Shown here: positions 9,533 through 17,525 of the stretch, piece after piece
How the letters are laid out: every line of letters starts with the position of its first letter
Position numbering within the stretch: position 1 is the stretch's first letter
Source of the DNA: Zhengella sp020637775
GTDB taxonomy: Bacteria > Pseudomonadota > Alphaproteobacteria > Rhizobiales > Rhizobiaceae
Direction: 5' to 3'
Length of the DNA: 64,000 nucleotides
Assembly (NCBI RefSeq): GCF_041397485.1
Contig: NZ_JAWKWO010000001.1
Span: forward strand, 372,001-436,000
The notes under the pieces: model-generated
What the model was told of the DNA's origin: nothing
What the model saw: the letters and a program-made list of their open reading frames with translations, nothing else
Databases searched by the model: none
Translations under genes and position numbers: made by a program

Positions 9533-9904
9533 TCAGGCATCTCCCAGATAGGACTTGATTGTCTCGATGAACTTGGGAACGGAGATCGGCTTCGAGATAT
9601 AGGCCTCGCACCCGCCCTGACGGATACGCTCCTCGTCCCCCTTCATGGCGAAGGCCGTGACAGCGATGACCGGTATGGCGTGGAGTTCATCGTCCTGCTT
9701 CAGCCATTTGGTGACTTCCAGGCCCGATACTTCCGGAAGCTGTATATCCATCAGGATCAGGTCCGGCCGGTTCGCGCGGGCCAGATCCAGCGCTTCCAGA
9801 CCGTTGCGGGTCTGGATCGTTTCGTAGCCGCTGGCCTCTATGAGATCGCGGAAGAGCTTCATGTTGAGCTCATTGTCCTCCACGATCATGACCTTCTTCG
9901 CCAT
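9533..9904 (-). CDS. divK: Single-domain response regulator DivK
   Basis: Stand-alone receiver protein of the DivJ/PleC-DivK-CckA-CtrA cell-cycle phosphorelay. 123 residues, starting MAKKVMIVEDNELN, with acidic pocket Glu9/Asp10, phospho-acceptor Asp53 (LMDIQLPEVSG), a Thr switch (VTAF) and Lys in SKPIS. The open frame runs further upstream, but the ATG at 9904 gives the canonical DivK N-terminus and length. It precedes pleD by 40 nt. The divergent spacer to the DUF3572 gene holds two GANTC motifs (10034-10038 and 10053-10057), possible CcrM methylation sites. Confidence 0.97.
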   Translation of the reverse strand: MAKKVMIVEDNELNMKLFRDLIEASGYETIQTRNGLEALDLARANRPDLILMDIQLPEVSGLEVTKWLKQDDELHAIPVIAVTAFAMKGDEERIRQGGCEAYISKPISVPKFIETIKSYLGDA

Positions 9905-10063
9905 GCCAACCCCCTGCCGTGCAGCCAACCGTTGCTTGCATTCGCTGTGGATGAACAGCGCCCTGCGACTGCGAATTTTGCGCAAGATACCGCAATTTGC
10001 TTTACGAAAGGCAAACCTGAAAACGATGTGGCCGAATCGGCATTGCATACTGGAGTCGAGACG

Positions 10064-10360
10064 ATGACGAGTGCAGTTTCCACGCAAGCGGCAAGCGACC
10101 TGGCCATTGCCGCCCTTGGATTCATCGCCGCCGATGAACGTCTGCTGCCCCGCTTCCTTTCGATTTCCGGGATCGAAGCCAGCCAGATACGCACTGCGGC
10201 GGCCGAACCGGGCTTCCTGGCCGGCGTGCTCGGCTTCATCCTGGCGCATGAGCCGACGCTGATGGCCTTTTGCGAGGCATCCGGCAACAGGCCGGAGGCG
10301 GTGGCGGCCGCGCAGCGGGCCTTGCCTGGCGGCGACGACCGGCATGAGGCCTCGACATGA
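10064..10360 (+). CDS. DUF3572 family protein
   Basis: Small helical protein of 98 residues, starting MTSAVSTQAASDLAIAALGF, that matches the DUF3572 family of alphaproteobacteria. It lies divergent to divK, the usual rhizobial position. The start at 10064 was chosen as the first Met giving the family N-terminus; the longer upstream frame runs through the divK promoter region. The stop overlaps the next gene by 4 nt (ATGA). Function is unknown. Confidence 0.85.
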   Translation: MTSAVSTQAASDLAIAALGFIAADERLLPRFLSISGIEASQIRTAAAEPGFLAGVLGFILAHEPTLMAFCEASGNRPEAVAAAQRALPGGDDRHEAST

Positions 10361-11010
10361 GCGACGATCCGGAGACGGTCCGCCAGATCGAGGCGCTGTC
10401 GCGCGATACAAGGCCCCTGCTGGTGCTGGACGTGGACGAGGTGGTGCTGGAATTCGTGGCGCCCTTCGTGCGCTATCTCGATCATCGCGGCTACACATTC
10501 CAGTCGGAAAGTTTCCGCCTGCACGGCAATGTCATCGCGAAGGACGGCGGTGCGCCGGCGCCGGCGGAGACCGTGTCCGGCCTGCTGGACGATTTCTTCT
10601 GCGCACAGGAGGACTGGCAGACACCGGCCACAGGCGTGACGCAGGCGCTGGACCGGCTTTCCGGCGCGGCGGAAATCGTGATGCTGACAGCCATGCCGCA
10701 TGCCCACCGGGCGCGTCGCCGGGCACTGCTGGACCGGCTCGGCATTTCCTATCCGCTCGTGACAACAGAAAAGGCCAAGGGGCCGGCCGTCTCGCTGCTT
10801 GCGGGCGCACGAAGCGCCCCGGTGGCCTTTGTCGACGACATTCCGCACAATCTCGTATCGGTGCAGACGAGCTATCCGCGCGCCGGCCTGTTTCACCTCA
10901 TGGCGCATGAGGGGATGCGCAGGCTGCTGCCGCCGCTGCCCCAGGGCGTTGTGGAAACGCTCGACTGGGACGATGCGGCGGCGAAACTGGAGGCGGCGCT
11001 CGGAGGCTGA
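10357..11010 (+). CDS. HAD-like hydrolase family protein
   Basis: 217-residue protein with features of the haloacid dehalogenase fold: an acidic motif I LDVDEVV near residues 24-30, a possible motif II Thr in MLTAMPHAH (about 109-117), a Lys in TTEKAKG (about 136-142), and a motif IV acidic pair FVDDIPHN near residue 157. These suggest a phosphatase or related hydrolase, but the substrate is unknown. It is translationally coupled to the DUF3572 gene and precedes dinB by about 100 nt. The family is widespread but uncharacterised in rhizobia. Confidence 0.75.
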   Translation: MSDDPETVRQIEALSRDTRPLLVLDVDEVVLEFVAPFVRYLDHRGYTFQSESFRLHGNVIAKDGGAPAPAETVSGLLDDFFCAQEDWQTPATGVTQALDRLSGAAEIVMLTAMPHAHRARRRALLDRLGISYPLVTTEKAKGPAVSLLAGARSAPVAFVDDIPHNLVSVQTSYPRAGLFHLMAHEGMRRLLPPLPQGVVETLDWDDAAAKLEAALGG

Positions 11011-11112
11011 AACCGGCAGGAAAGCGGCCGCCGGCGGGTTTCCGATGACGGCTTGCCGGGGAACGGGCTTCGCTGTACCCTCTGGCGTGGTCCACTCATG
11101 TTCGCCTGCGCC

Positions 11113-12423
11113 ATGGCACTTCCCAACGATCCGAATGCCGGCTTCTGCCGCGACTGCCTGCGTCTCCAGAGCAGAACGGCCCGGCGATGCGAAGCTTGCG
11201 GCAGCCCGCGCCTGCTCAAACACGGCGAGTTGTACCGGCTGAACATCGCCCATATCGACTGCGATGCCTTCTATGCTTCGGTGGAAAAGCGCGACCGGCC
11301 GGAAATCCGTGACCGCCCGGTCATCATTGGCGGCGGAAAAAGGGGCGTGGTTTCAACGGCCTGTTACATTGCCCGCATTCGTGGCGTGAAGTCTGCCATG
11401 CCCATGTACAAGGCGCTGGAGGCCTGCCCCGACGCAATCGTCATCAAGCCCGACATGGAGAAATATGCCCGCACGGGGCGCGACATCCGCGAGCGCATGC
11501 GTGCGCTGACGCCGCTTGTGGAGCCTGTTTCCATCGACGAGGCCTTTCTCGACCTCAGCGGGACGGAACGCCTGCATGGCGCGCCGCCAGCCGTGGTGCT
11601 GGGCCGCTTCGCACGGTCCATCGAGGCGGAGATGGGGCTGTCGGTCTCCGTCGGCCTGTCCTATTGCAAATACCTGGCGAAGCTTGCATCCGACATGCAG
11701 AAGCCGCGCGGCTTCTCGGTTATCGGCGAGGCGGAGGCAACCGGATTTCTCGCCGACAAGCCGGTGGGCATGATCTGGGGCGTGGGCAAGGCCCTGGAGG
11801 AAAAGCTGCGCGCCGATGGCATCACCCGCATCGGCCAGTTGCAGCAGATGGACCGGACCGAGTTGCTCGCGCGCTACCAGTCCATGGGCGAACGCCTCTG
11901 GTCGCTGGCGCGGGGCATCGACAGCCGCAAGGTCGATCCACATCACGACATGAAGAGCATTTCGGCGGAAACCACCTTCAACCATGACCTTTCGACGCTC
12001 GACGACCTGGCGCCCGTGCTGCGCTCGCTTTCGGAAAAGGTATCGACGCGGCTGAAGGCCGGTGCACTGGCCGGTCGCACGGTGGTGCTGAAGCTGAAGA
12101 CAGCCGACTTCAGGGCGCGCACCCGCAACCGCCAACTGGCCGATCCGACGCAACTGGCCGACCGCATCTTTTCCCACGGGCTCGATCTGCTGAAACGGGA
12201 AATCGACGGCACACGTTTCCGGCTGATCGGCATCGGCGTGGCCGACCTGTGCTCGCCTGAAAGAGCCGATCCGGCCGACCTTGTCGACACGTCGGCCCTT
12301 CGCCGGGCCAAGGCGGAAGGTGCCATGGATGCCCTGCGGGCGAAATTCGGCGGGAAAGCGGTCGAAACGGGCTACACGTTCGGACGGAATGACCGCGCCC
12401 GTCCGCAACGCGACCAGGAATAA
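11113..12423 (+). CDS. dinB: Y-family DNA polymerase IV with N-terminal Cys4 motif
   Basis: Translesion DNA polymerase. The palm carries the metal-binding motifs HIDCDAFYASVE (near residue 47) and VSIDEAFLD (near residue 139), followed by thumb and little-finger domains. A family-atypical N-terminal extension contains C-x2-C-x10-C-x2-C (GFCRDC then CEACGSP), probably a zinc finger as in many rhizobial DinB proteins. The start is uncertain: ATG 11113 is used, ATG 11098 and TTG 11053 are also in frame, and none has a strong ribosome binding site. No GTTC-N7-GTTC LexA box was seen just upstream. The last residues are hydrophilic and no clear clamp-binding motif was seen there. Confidence 0.93.
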   Translation: MALPNDPNAGFCRDCLRLQSRTARRCEACGSPRLLKHGELYRLNIAHIDCDAFYASVEKRDRPEIRDRPVIIGGGKRGVVSTACYIARIRGVKSAMPMYKALEACPDAIVIKPDMEKYARTGRDIRERMRALTPLVEPVSIDEAFLDLSGTERLHGAPPAVVLGRFARSIEAEMGLSVSVGLSYCKYLAKLASDMQKPRGFSVIGEAEATGFLADKPVGMIWGVGKALEEKLRADGITRIGQLQQMDRTELLARYQSMGERLWSLARGIDSRKVDPHHDMKSISAETTFNHDLSTLDDLAPVLRSLSEKVSTRLKAGALAGRTVVLKLKTADFRARTRNRQLADPTQLADRIFSHGLDLLKREIDGTRFRLIGIGVADLCSPERADPADLVDTSALRRAKAEGAMDALRAKFGGKAVETGYTFGRNDRARPQRDQE

Positions 12424-12433
12424 GTGCGCCGGC

Positions 12434-12850
12434 TCAACAGGTTTCGCAATGCGGCTTCATGGGCAGGCCCTCGGCGATCCAGCCGGTCACCCGGCCATTG
12501 CCGGCCACACCACCCGTCACATCGACGATATTGGTCAGTCCGGCCTTGGCGAGCACGCCGGTCAGGTAGCTGGAGCGGTTGCCGGTGCGGCAGATGAAGC
12601 CCACCGTCTTGTCCGGGTTCTCGGCCAGCACCTGCCTGAGCTTCGGCACGAAATCACGCGCGGTCATGTCGATGGGCGTGGCCGGCGCCGGGATGCCGGT
12701 CTCCCGCCATTCGTCCGGCGTACGGATGTCCACCAGCACAAGTTCGCCGTTTCCGATCGCCTCATGGGCCTGACGCGGCGTGATCCTGTCTGCCGCCAGG
12801 GAGGAAACGGCGGAGAGGAGGACGGCAAGAAGAGCGGCAAGGATGCGCAT
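12434..12850 (-). CDS. Exported rhodanese-like domain protein
   Basis: 138-residue protein with a Sec signal peptide (about 1-20, hydrophobic, ending SSLAA) followed by one rhodanese domain. The active-site loop CRTGNRS places the catalytic Cys at residue 87. It probably acts in the periplasm on sulfane-sulfur or related chemistry; the substrate is unknown. The start at 12850 was preferred over upstream in-frame Met codons because it opens the signal peptide and is preceded by GGGGAG at a good distance. It ends convergent with dinB, 10 nt away, and lies downstream of dnaE in the same direction. Confidence 0.85.
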   Translation of the reverse strand: MRILAALLAVLLSAVSSLAADRITPRQAHEAIGNGELVLVDIRTPDEWRETGIPAPATPIDMTARDFVPKLRQVLAENPDKTVGFICRTGNRSSYLTGVLAKAGLTNIVDVTGGVAGNGRVTGWIAEGLPMKPHCETC

Positions 12851-12936
12851 GGAAAGACTCCCCATAAACCACTGCAATCTGGGGCCGCAATCGGGAACAA
12901 TCAACGCGGCAATCGGGCGCACGGGCCGTTTCCGGG

Positions 12937-15900
12937 TCAGACCATCTCGACATCTACGACACCGGGAATGGCGCGAAGGGCATTGGGCAGCTTTTCCTTC
13001 AGGTCGTAGTGGCCGGGCAGCCCGACCTCGACCTCGCCGCCGCCTTCCGGCTTGATGACGATGAGGCTGACCTGGCCTTCACCCTGGCCTGGTGGAAGCT
13101 GTGCGGCGATGGACTGAAGCGGACTTGCGTCGCGTACGAAGATGCGAAGGGCCTTGAGCGAGGCCTGGGCATCCTCGTCGCCCAGCAGCTTGACGGTCTG
13201 GATGCGCACCCGGACGCCTTCGGGATTGTCGCGGGCGGCAACGGTGATGACGACCGAATTGCCGGGTTCAAGCAGATCCCGGTATTTCAGCAGGTCTTCC
13301 GCATAGAGAACTGCCTCGTACTGCCCGGACGCATCGGTGAGCATGACGATGCCCATGCGCGAGGCACCGTTCTGGATGCGCCGCTCCTGCCTGGAGACAA
13401 TCGTACCGGCCAGGCGCCCCGCGCTGGCGCCGCGCTTGACCGCCGCGGAAAAATCCGCCCAGTTCTGGACCCGCATGCGCTTGAGCGCCTCGGCATGCTC
13501 ATCCAGCGGATGGGCAGACAGATAGAAGCCGACCGCCTGAAACTCACGATGCAGCTTTTCGGCCGAACTCCACGGCTCGGCCGCGGGCAAGCGCAGCTTC
13601 TCAGCCACGGCATCCGAACCGCCGGCAAACATGTCGTGCTGCCCGGACGCAGCATTTTCCGCCGCGCGCGCACCCAGGCCCATCATCCGGTCGAGACCGG
13701 CAAGCATGTTTTCCCGTTGATGGCCGAAACAATCGAGCGCGCCGGCCGAAATCAGGCTTTCCAGCACGCGCTTGCCAACGATGCGCGGGTCGATGCGCTC
13801 GCAGAAATCCTCCAGCGATCCAAAGGCTTTCTCCGCCCGCCGCTGCTCGATGTGACGCACCGCGGCCTCGCCCACACCCTTGATCGCCGAAAGCGAATAA
13901 TAGATCCGGTTCTCGCCGACCTCGAACAGGTGATGGGAGGTCATGACCGACGGCGCAACCACTTCGATGCCAAGCCGCAAGGCATCCTGACGGAAGTCGT
14001 TGAGCTTGTCGGTGTTGTTCATGTCCAGCGACATGGACGCGGCCAGGAACTCGACCGGGTAATGCGCCTTCAGCCACGCTGTCTGGTACGACACGACCGC
14101 ATAGGCGGCCGCGTGGGACTTGTTGAAGCCGTAGTCGGCGAATTTCGCCAGGAGGTCGAAGATCGTGTTGGCCTGCGCCTTCGACACGCCGCGCTCCACA
14201 GCGCCATCAACAAAGCGCACGCGCTGCTTGTCCATCTCGGCGCGGATCTTCTTGCCCATGGCGCGGCGCAGAAGATCGGCTTCGCCCAGCGAATAGCCCG
14301 ACAGTTCCTGCGCGATCTGCATCACCTGTTCCTGGTAAACGATGACGCCCTGGGTCTCCTTCACAAGGTGATCGATCTTCGGGTGAATGGAGGCGATTTC
14401 CTCATGCCCGTGCTTGCGCGCGTTGTAGGTGGGAATGTTCTCCATGGGACCGGGACGATAAAGCGCGACGAGGGCGATGATGTCCTCGATGCAGTCCGGC
14501 TTCATGCCGATCAGGGCCTTGCGCATTCCGGCCGATTCCACCTGGAAGATGCCCACGGTCTCGCCGCGCGCCAGCATCTGATAGGTGGGCGCGTCGTCCA
14601 GCGGAATCTGCGACATGTCCAGATCCACGCCGCGCCGGCGCACGAACTTGACCGCCGTCTCGATGACGGTCAGGGTTTTCAGGCCGAGGAAGTCGAATTT
14701 CACCAGGCCGGCCTGTTCGACCCATTTCATGTTGAATTGCGTGACCGGCATGTCGGAACGCGGATCGCGGTACATGGGCACCAGTTCCGACAACGGCCGA
14801 TCGCCGATCACGATGCCGGCGGCATGGGTGGAGGCATGGCGGTAAAGCCCCTCCAGCTTCCTGGCAATGTCGATCAGCGTACCGACGATCGGCTCCTTCT
14901 CGATCTCCTCGGCAAAGCGCGGTTCATCGGCAACCGCCTTTTCCAGCGGCACGGGGTTGGCGGGGTTCGACGGCACCAGCTTCGTCAGCCGGTCGACCTG
15001 GCCATAGGGCATCTGGAGCACGCGCCCGACATCGCGCAGCACGGCGCGCGCCTGCAGGGATCCAAAGGTGATGATCTGGGCCACCTGGTCGCGGCCGTAT
15101 TTTTCCTGCACATAGCGGATCACCTCGTCGCGGCGCTCCTGGCAGAAGTCGATATCGAAGTCCGGCATCGACACGCGTTCGGGATTGAGGAAGCGCTCGA
15201 ACAGAAGCGAAAACCGCAAGGGGTCTATGTCGGTGATGGTCAGCACCCAGGCGACCAGCGACCCCGCGCCGGAGCCGCGCCCGGGACCGACCGGAATGTC
15301 ATGCGCCTTGCCCCACTTGATGAAGTCGGACACGATCAGGAAGTAGCCCGGAAACTTCATCCGCTCGATGATGCCGAGTTCGTAGTCGAGACGCTTTTCG
15401 TAGTCCTCCCGGGTGTAGCCGGCCGAAAGGCCCTGGCTTTCAAGGCGCATCGCCAAACCGTCAACCGCCTGCCGGCGCAACTCCGCGGCTTCCGCGGCGA
15501 CGACCGCTTCGGCGTCTTCCAGATCGCCGCCGGTAAATCGCGGCAGGATGGGCTTTCGCGTCTCGGGAAAATAGTGGCAGCGGCGCGCGATCTCGACAGT
15601 GTTCTCGACAGCTTCCGGCAGGTCGGAGAACAAGGCAATCATCTCAGCCTGACTGCGCAGATAATTGTCCGGCGTCAGCTTGCGGCGTTCGTCAACCGCG
15701 ATCACGGTCCCTTCGGCAATCGCAATCAGGGCGTCATGGGCATCGTAATCCTCACGCCTGGGAAAGAAGGCCTCATTGGTGGCAACGAGCGGGAGCCGGT
15801 GGTCATAGGCAAGCTTGACGGTCGCAGCCTCCAGCGCCCGGTCCCAGTTGCCGCACCGTTGCAATTCCACATAGAGCCGGTCGCCGAACCAGCGCTTGAG

Positions 15901-16419
15901 CGCCGCCAGTCTCTGTTCGGCAATGACGGAATGGCCCGCCTTCAATTCCCGGCCCAACGGGCCATCCGGCCCGCCGGTCAGGCAGATCACGCCGGCGGAG
16001 AGTTCGGCGATCCAGCCCGGCGTGACATGAACCGGCTCGCCCTCTCCGGTCGCGAGATAGGCACGGGAGACAAGGCGCACGAGATTTGCGTAGCCTTCCT
16101 CACTCGCCGCGATGAAGACAAGGGAGGCAAGCGTCTCCACCTTGCGCCCCGGCGCGCGGCCCGCATCCTCCGGCCTGTCGGCGAAGTCGACCGCGAGCTG
16201 GCAACCGACGATCGGCTGGATGCCGTCCTTGGTGGCCTTCTGTGCGAATTCGAGCGCGCCGAACAGGTTGTTGGTATCGGTGACGGCAATGGCCGGCGCC
16301 TCGTCCGCGAGGGCATGGCCAATGACCTTGCCGAGTGGCAACGCGCCTTCCAGCAGGGAATATTGGGAGTGAACACGCAGGTGAATGAACATCCGCCCGT
16401 CTTTCGCCTGTTCGTCCAT
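12937..16419 (-). CDS. dnaE: DNA polymerase III alpha subunit (replicative)
   Basis: Catalytic subunit of the replicative polymerase. About 1160 residues: N-terminal PHP domain (FIHLRVHSQYSLLEGA, about 10-25, to about 200), C-family polymerase core with catalytic aspartates in PDFDIDF near residue 417, helix-hairpin-helix region, and C-terminal OB fold (about 980-1060). It is the replicative DnaE1 type, since no imuA/imuB mutasome genes lie nearby. The start at ATG 16419 has AGGTGAGG just upstream; a GTG at 16428 is also possible. A 28-codon gene behind a LexA box ends 145 nt upstream in the same direction, so part of dnaE transcription may be damage-inducible. Confidence 0.96.
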   Translation of the reverse strand: MDEQAKDGRMFIHLRVHSQYSLLEGALPLGKVIGHALADEAPAIAVTDTNNLFGALEFAQKATKDGIQPIVGCQLAVDFADRPEDAGRAPGRKVETLASLVFIAASEEGYANLVRLVSRAYLATGEGEPVHVTPGWIAELSAGVICLTGGPDGPLGRELKAGHSVIAEQRLAALKRWFGDRLYVELQRCGNWDRALEAATVKLAYDHRLPLVATNEAFFPRREDYDAHDALIAIAEGTVIAVDERRKLTPDNYLRSQAEMIALFSDLPEAVENTVEIARRCHYFPETRKPILPRFTGGDLEDAEAVVAAEAAELRRQAVDGLAMRLESQGLSAGYTREDYEKRLDYELGIIERMKFPGYFLIVSDFIKWGKAHDIPVGPGRGSGAGSLVAWVLTITDIDPLRFSLLFERFLNPERVSMPDFDIDFCQERRDEVIRYVQEKYGRDQVAQIITFGSLQARAVLRDVGRVLQMPYGQVDRLTKLVPSNPANPVPLEKAVADEPRFAEEIEKEPIVGTLIDIARKLEGLYRHASTHAAGIVIGDRPLSELVPMYRDPRSDMPVTQFNMKWVEQAGLVKFDFLGLKTLTVIETAVKFVRRRGVDLDMSQIPLDDAPTYQMLARGETVGIFQVESAGMRKALIGMKPDCIEDIIALVALYRPGPMENIPTYNARKHGHEEIASIHPKIDHLVKETQGVIVYQEQVMQIAQELSGYSLGEADLLRRAMGKKIRAEMDKQRVRFVDGAVERGVSKAQANTIFDLLAKFADYGFNKSHAAAYAVVSYQTAWLKAHYPVEFLAASMSLDMNNTDKLNDFRQDALRLGIEVVAPSVMTSHHLFEVGENRIYYSLSAIKGVGEAAVRHIEQRRAEKAFGSLEDFCERIDPRIVGKRVLESLISAGALDCFGHQRENMLAGLDRMMGLGARAAENAASGQHDMFAGGSDAVAEKLRLPAAEPWSSAEKLHREFQAVGFYLSAHPLDEHAEALKRMRVQNWADFSAAVKRGASAGRLAGTIVSRQERRIQNGASRMGIVMLTDASGQYEAVLYAEDLLKYRDLLEPGNSVVITVAARDNPEGVRVRIQTVKLLGDEDAQASLKALRIFVRDASPLQSIAAQLPPGQGEGQVSLIVIKPEGGGEVEVGLPGHYDLKEKLPNALRAIPGVVDVEMV

Positions 16420-16564
16420 CGCCCTCACCTGCCGGTCCCGAATCCTGACATCTCAGACGTCAGTTTCGGCAAGCCGGGGCGCCAAGTCCAGAACGAAGCC
16501 CGTTGCAGGCAGAAGGACCGGCCGGCTATCCCCATCATTCAGGGAAAGGAGACGGACGATCGCC

Positions 16565-16651
16565 CTAAAGTGCGCCGATCCACATGGCAGACGCGACGAT
16601 GAACATGGAAACGGAGACCAGCGAGGCGACGTCATAAATCAGGTCGGACAT
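16565..16651 (-). CDS. 28-residue membrane peptide, predicted SOS-regulated
   Basis: Tiny open frame: ATG at 16651, TAG at 16565-16567. The peptide starts MSDLIYDVAS and continues with a hydrophobic run (LVSVSMFIVASAMWIGAL), giving a short N-terminus with two Asp and one transmembrane helix. GGGAG lies 7 nt upstream of the ATG, a good ribosome binding site. A promoter with two LexA boxes ends about 30 nt upstream. Size, single span and SOS control resemble the 29-residue division inhibitor SidA of Caulobacter, which binds FtsW/FtsN; that is an analogy, not shown homology. dnaE follows 145 nt downstream. It is unlikely to be annotated automatically because of its size. Confidence 0.6.
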   Translation of the reverse strand: MSDLIYDVASLVSVSMFIVASAMWIGAL

Positions 16652-16669
16652 GGCAGCAACTCCCTCTTT

Positions 16670-16684
16670 GTTCGTATTTTGTTC
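16670..16684 (-). promoter_or_regulatory. LexA (SOS) box 1
   Basis: A perfect alphaproteobacterial LexA direct repeat: GTTC at 16670-16673, 7 nt, GTTC at 16681-16684 (read on the reverse strand as GAAC-N7-GAAC). It directly abuts the predicted -10 element and lies 19 nt upstream of the 28-codon gene, where bound LexA would block transcription. Confidence 0.75.
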
Positions 16685-16712
16685 TTTTATTCCCGTTTTG
16701 TTCCCGCGTCAA
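16684..16712 (-). promoter_or_regulatory. Promoter of the small membrane peptide gene (and possibly dnaE)
   Basis: On the reverse strand, TTGACG (16707-16712) and TAAAAG (16684-16689) are 17 nt apart, a reasonable sigma-70 promoter with a start point near 16677. LexA box 1 overlaps its -10/start region and box 2 its spacer, the classical layout of an SOS-repressed promoter. Confidence 0.6.
16689..16703 (-). promoter_or_regulatory. LexA box 2 (one mismatch)
   Basis: ATTC-N7-GTTC (16689-16692 and 16700-16703), one mismatch from GTTC-N7-GTTC, 19 bp from box 1 and inside the promoter spacer. Tandem boxes suggest tight repression. Alone it would be weak evidence. Confidence 0.5.
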
Positions 16713-16844
16713 CCATGAAGACATGACAGGAACATCAATTCCCGCTATCCCCAGCCTCATGGTTAAGATTTCATTGACAAAAAGCGTAGCGTGCATCCGG
16801 CCGCGCCCGCGACAGGCAGGCCGGAACCCAAGGATGGCAACAAC

Positions 16845-17525
16845 TCACAGGGGCACGATCTTGCCGTCCTTCAGCGTCACGCGGCGATCCATGCGCCTGG
16901 CAAGCTCGTGATTGTGGGTGGCGATCAAGGCCGCCAGGCCAGACTTGCGCACCAGCGCCTCCAGGGCCTCGAAGACATAGGACGAGGTGACCGGATCCAG
17001 GTTGCCGGTGGGTTCATCCGCCAGCAGGACAAGCGGCGCATTGGCAACGGCGCGCGCAATCGCAACCCGTTGCTGCTCGCCTCCGGAAAGCTCGGAGGGC
17101 CGGTGATCGGCGCGATGGCCGACCTTCATGTAGTCGAGCAACTGACCTGCCCTTTGCGCCGCTTCGGCGCGTGACAGCCCGTGAAGGAGCTGGGGCATCA
17201 TGATGTTCTCCAGGGCGGAGAATTCCGGCAGCAGGTGATGGAACTGGTAGACGAAGCCGATATCGTTTCGCCGGATCGCGGTGCGTTGTTCATCATTGAG
17301 ACGGCCGCAGGCACGTGCATTGACATGGACATCGCCGCCATCGGGGCGCTCCAGCAGACCGGCCGTGTGCAGCAGCGTGGACTTGCCCGCGCCGGATGGG
17401 GCGACGAGCGCGACCATCTCGCCGGAATGCAGCGCGAAATCGCAGTCGAGCAGGATGTCGAGCCGCTTGCCCCCCTGGTCATAGTGGCGGCTGACCGACC
17501 TCAGTTCCAGCGCAACGGCCATCAT
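16845..17525 (-). CDS. lolD: Lipoprotein-releasing ABC transporter ATPase LolD
   Basis: ATPase of the LolCDE complex, which extracts lipoproteins from the inner membrane for transfer to the LolA carrier. 226 residues with Walker A APSGAGKST (42-50), ABC signature LSGGEQQRVAIARA (about 141-154), and Walker B LLLADEPTGNLD (about 160-171). The start overlaps the stop of the permease gene by 4 nt (ATGA), so the two are translationally coupled. The order proS-lolC-lolD-dnaE is common in Rhizobiales. Confidence 0.95.
   Translation of the reverse strand: MMAVALELRSVSRHYDQGGKRLDILLDCDFALHSGEMVALVAPSGAGKSTLLHTAGLLERPDGGDVHVNARACGRLNDEQRTAIRRNDIGFVYQFHHLLPEFSALENIMMPQLLHGLSRAEAAQRAGQLLDYMKVGHRADHRPSELSGGEQQRVAIARAVANAPLVLLADEPTGNLDPVTSSYVFEALEALVRKSGLAALIATHNHELARRMDRRVTLKDGKIVPL

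Noticed and set aside
13009..16602. A 1197-codon forward open frame
   Set aside because: Antisense shadow of dnaE; Arg/His/Gly-rich composition without recognisable domains.
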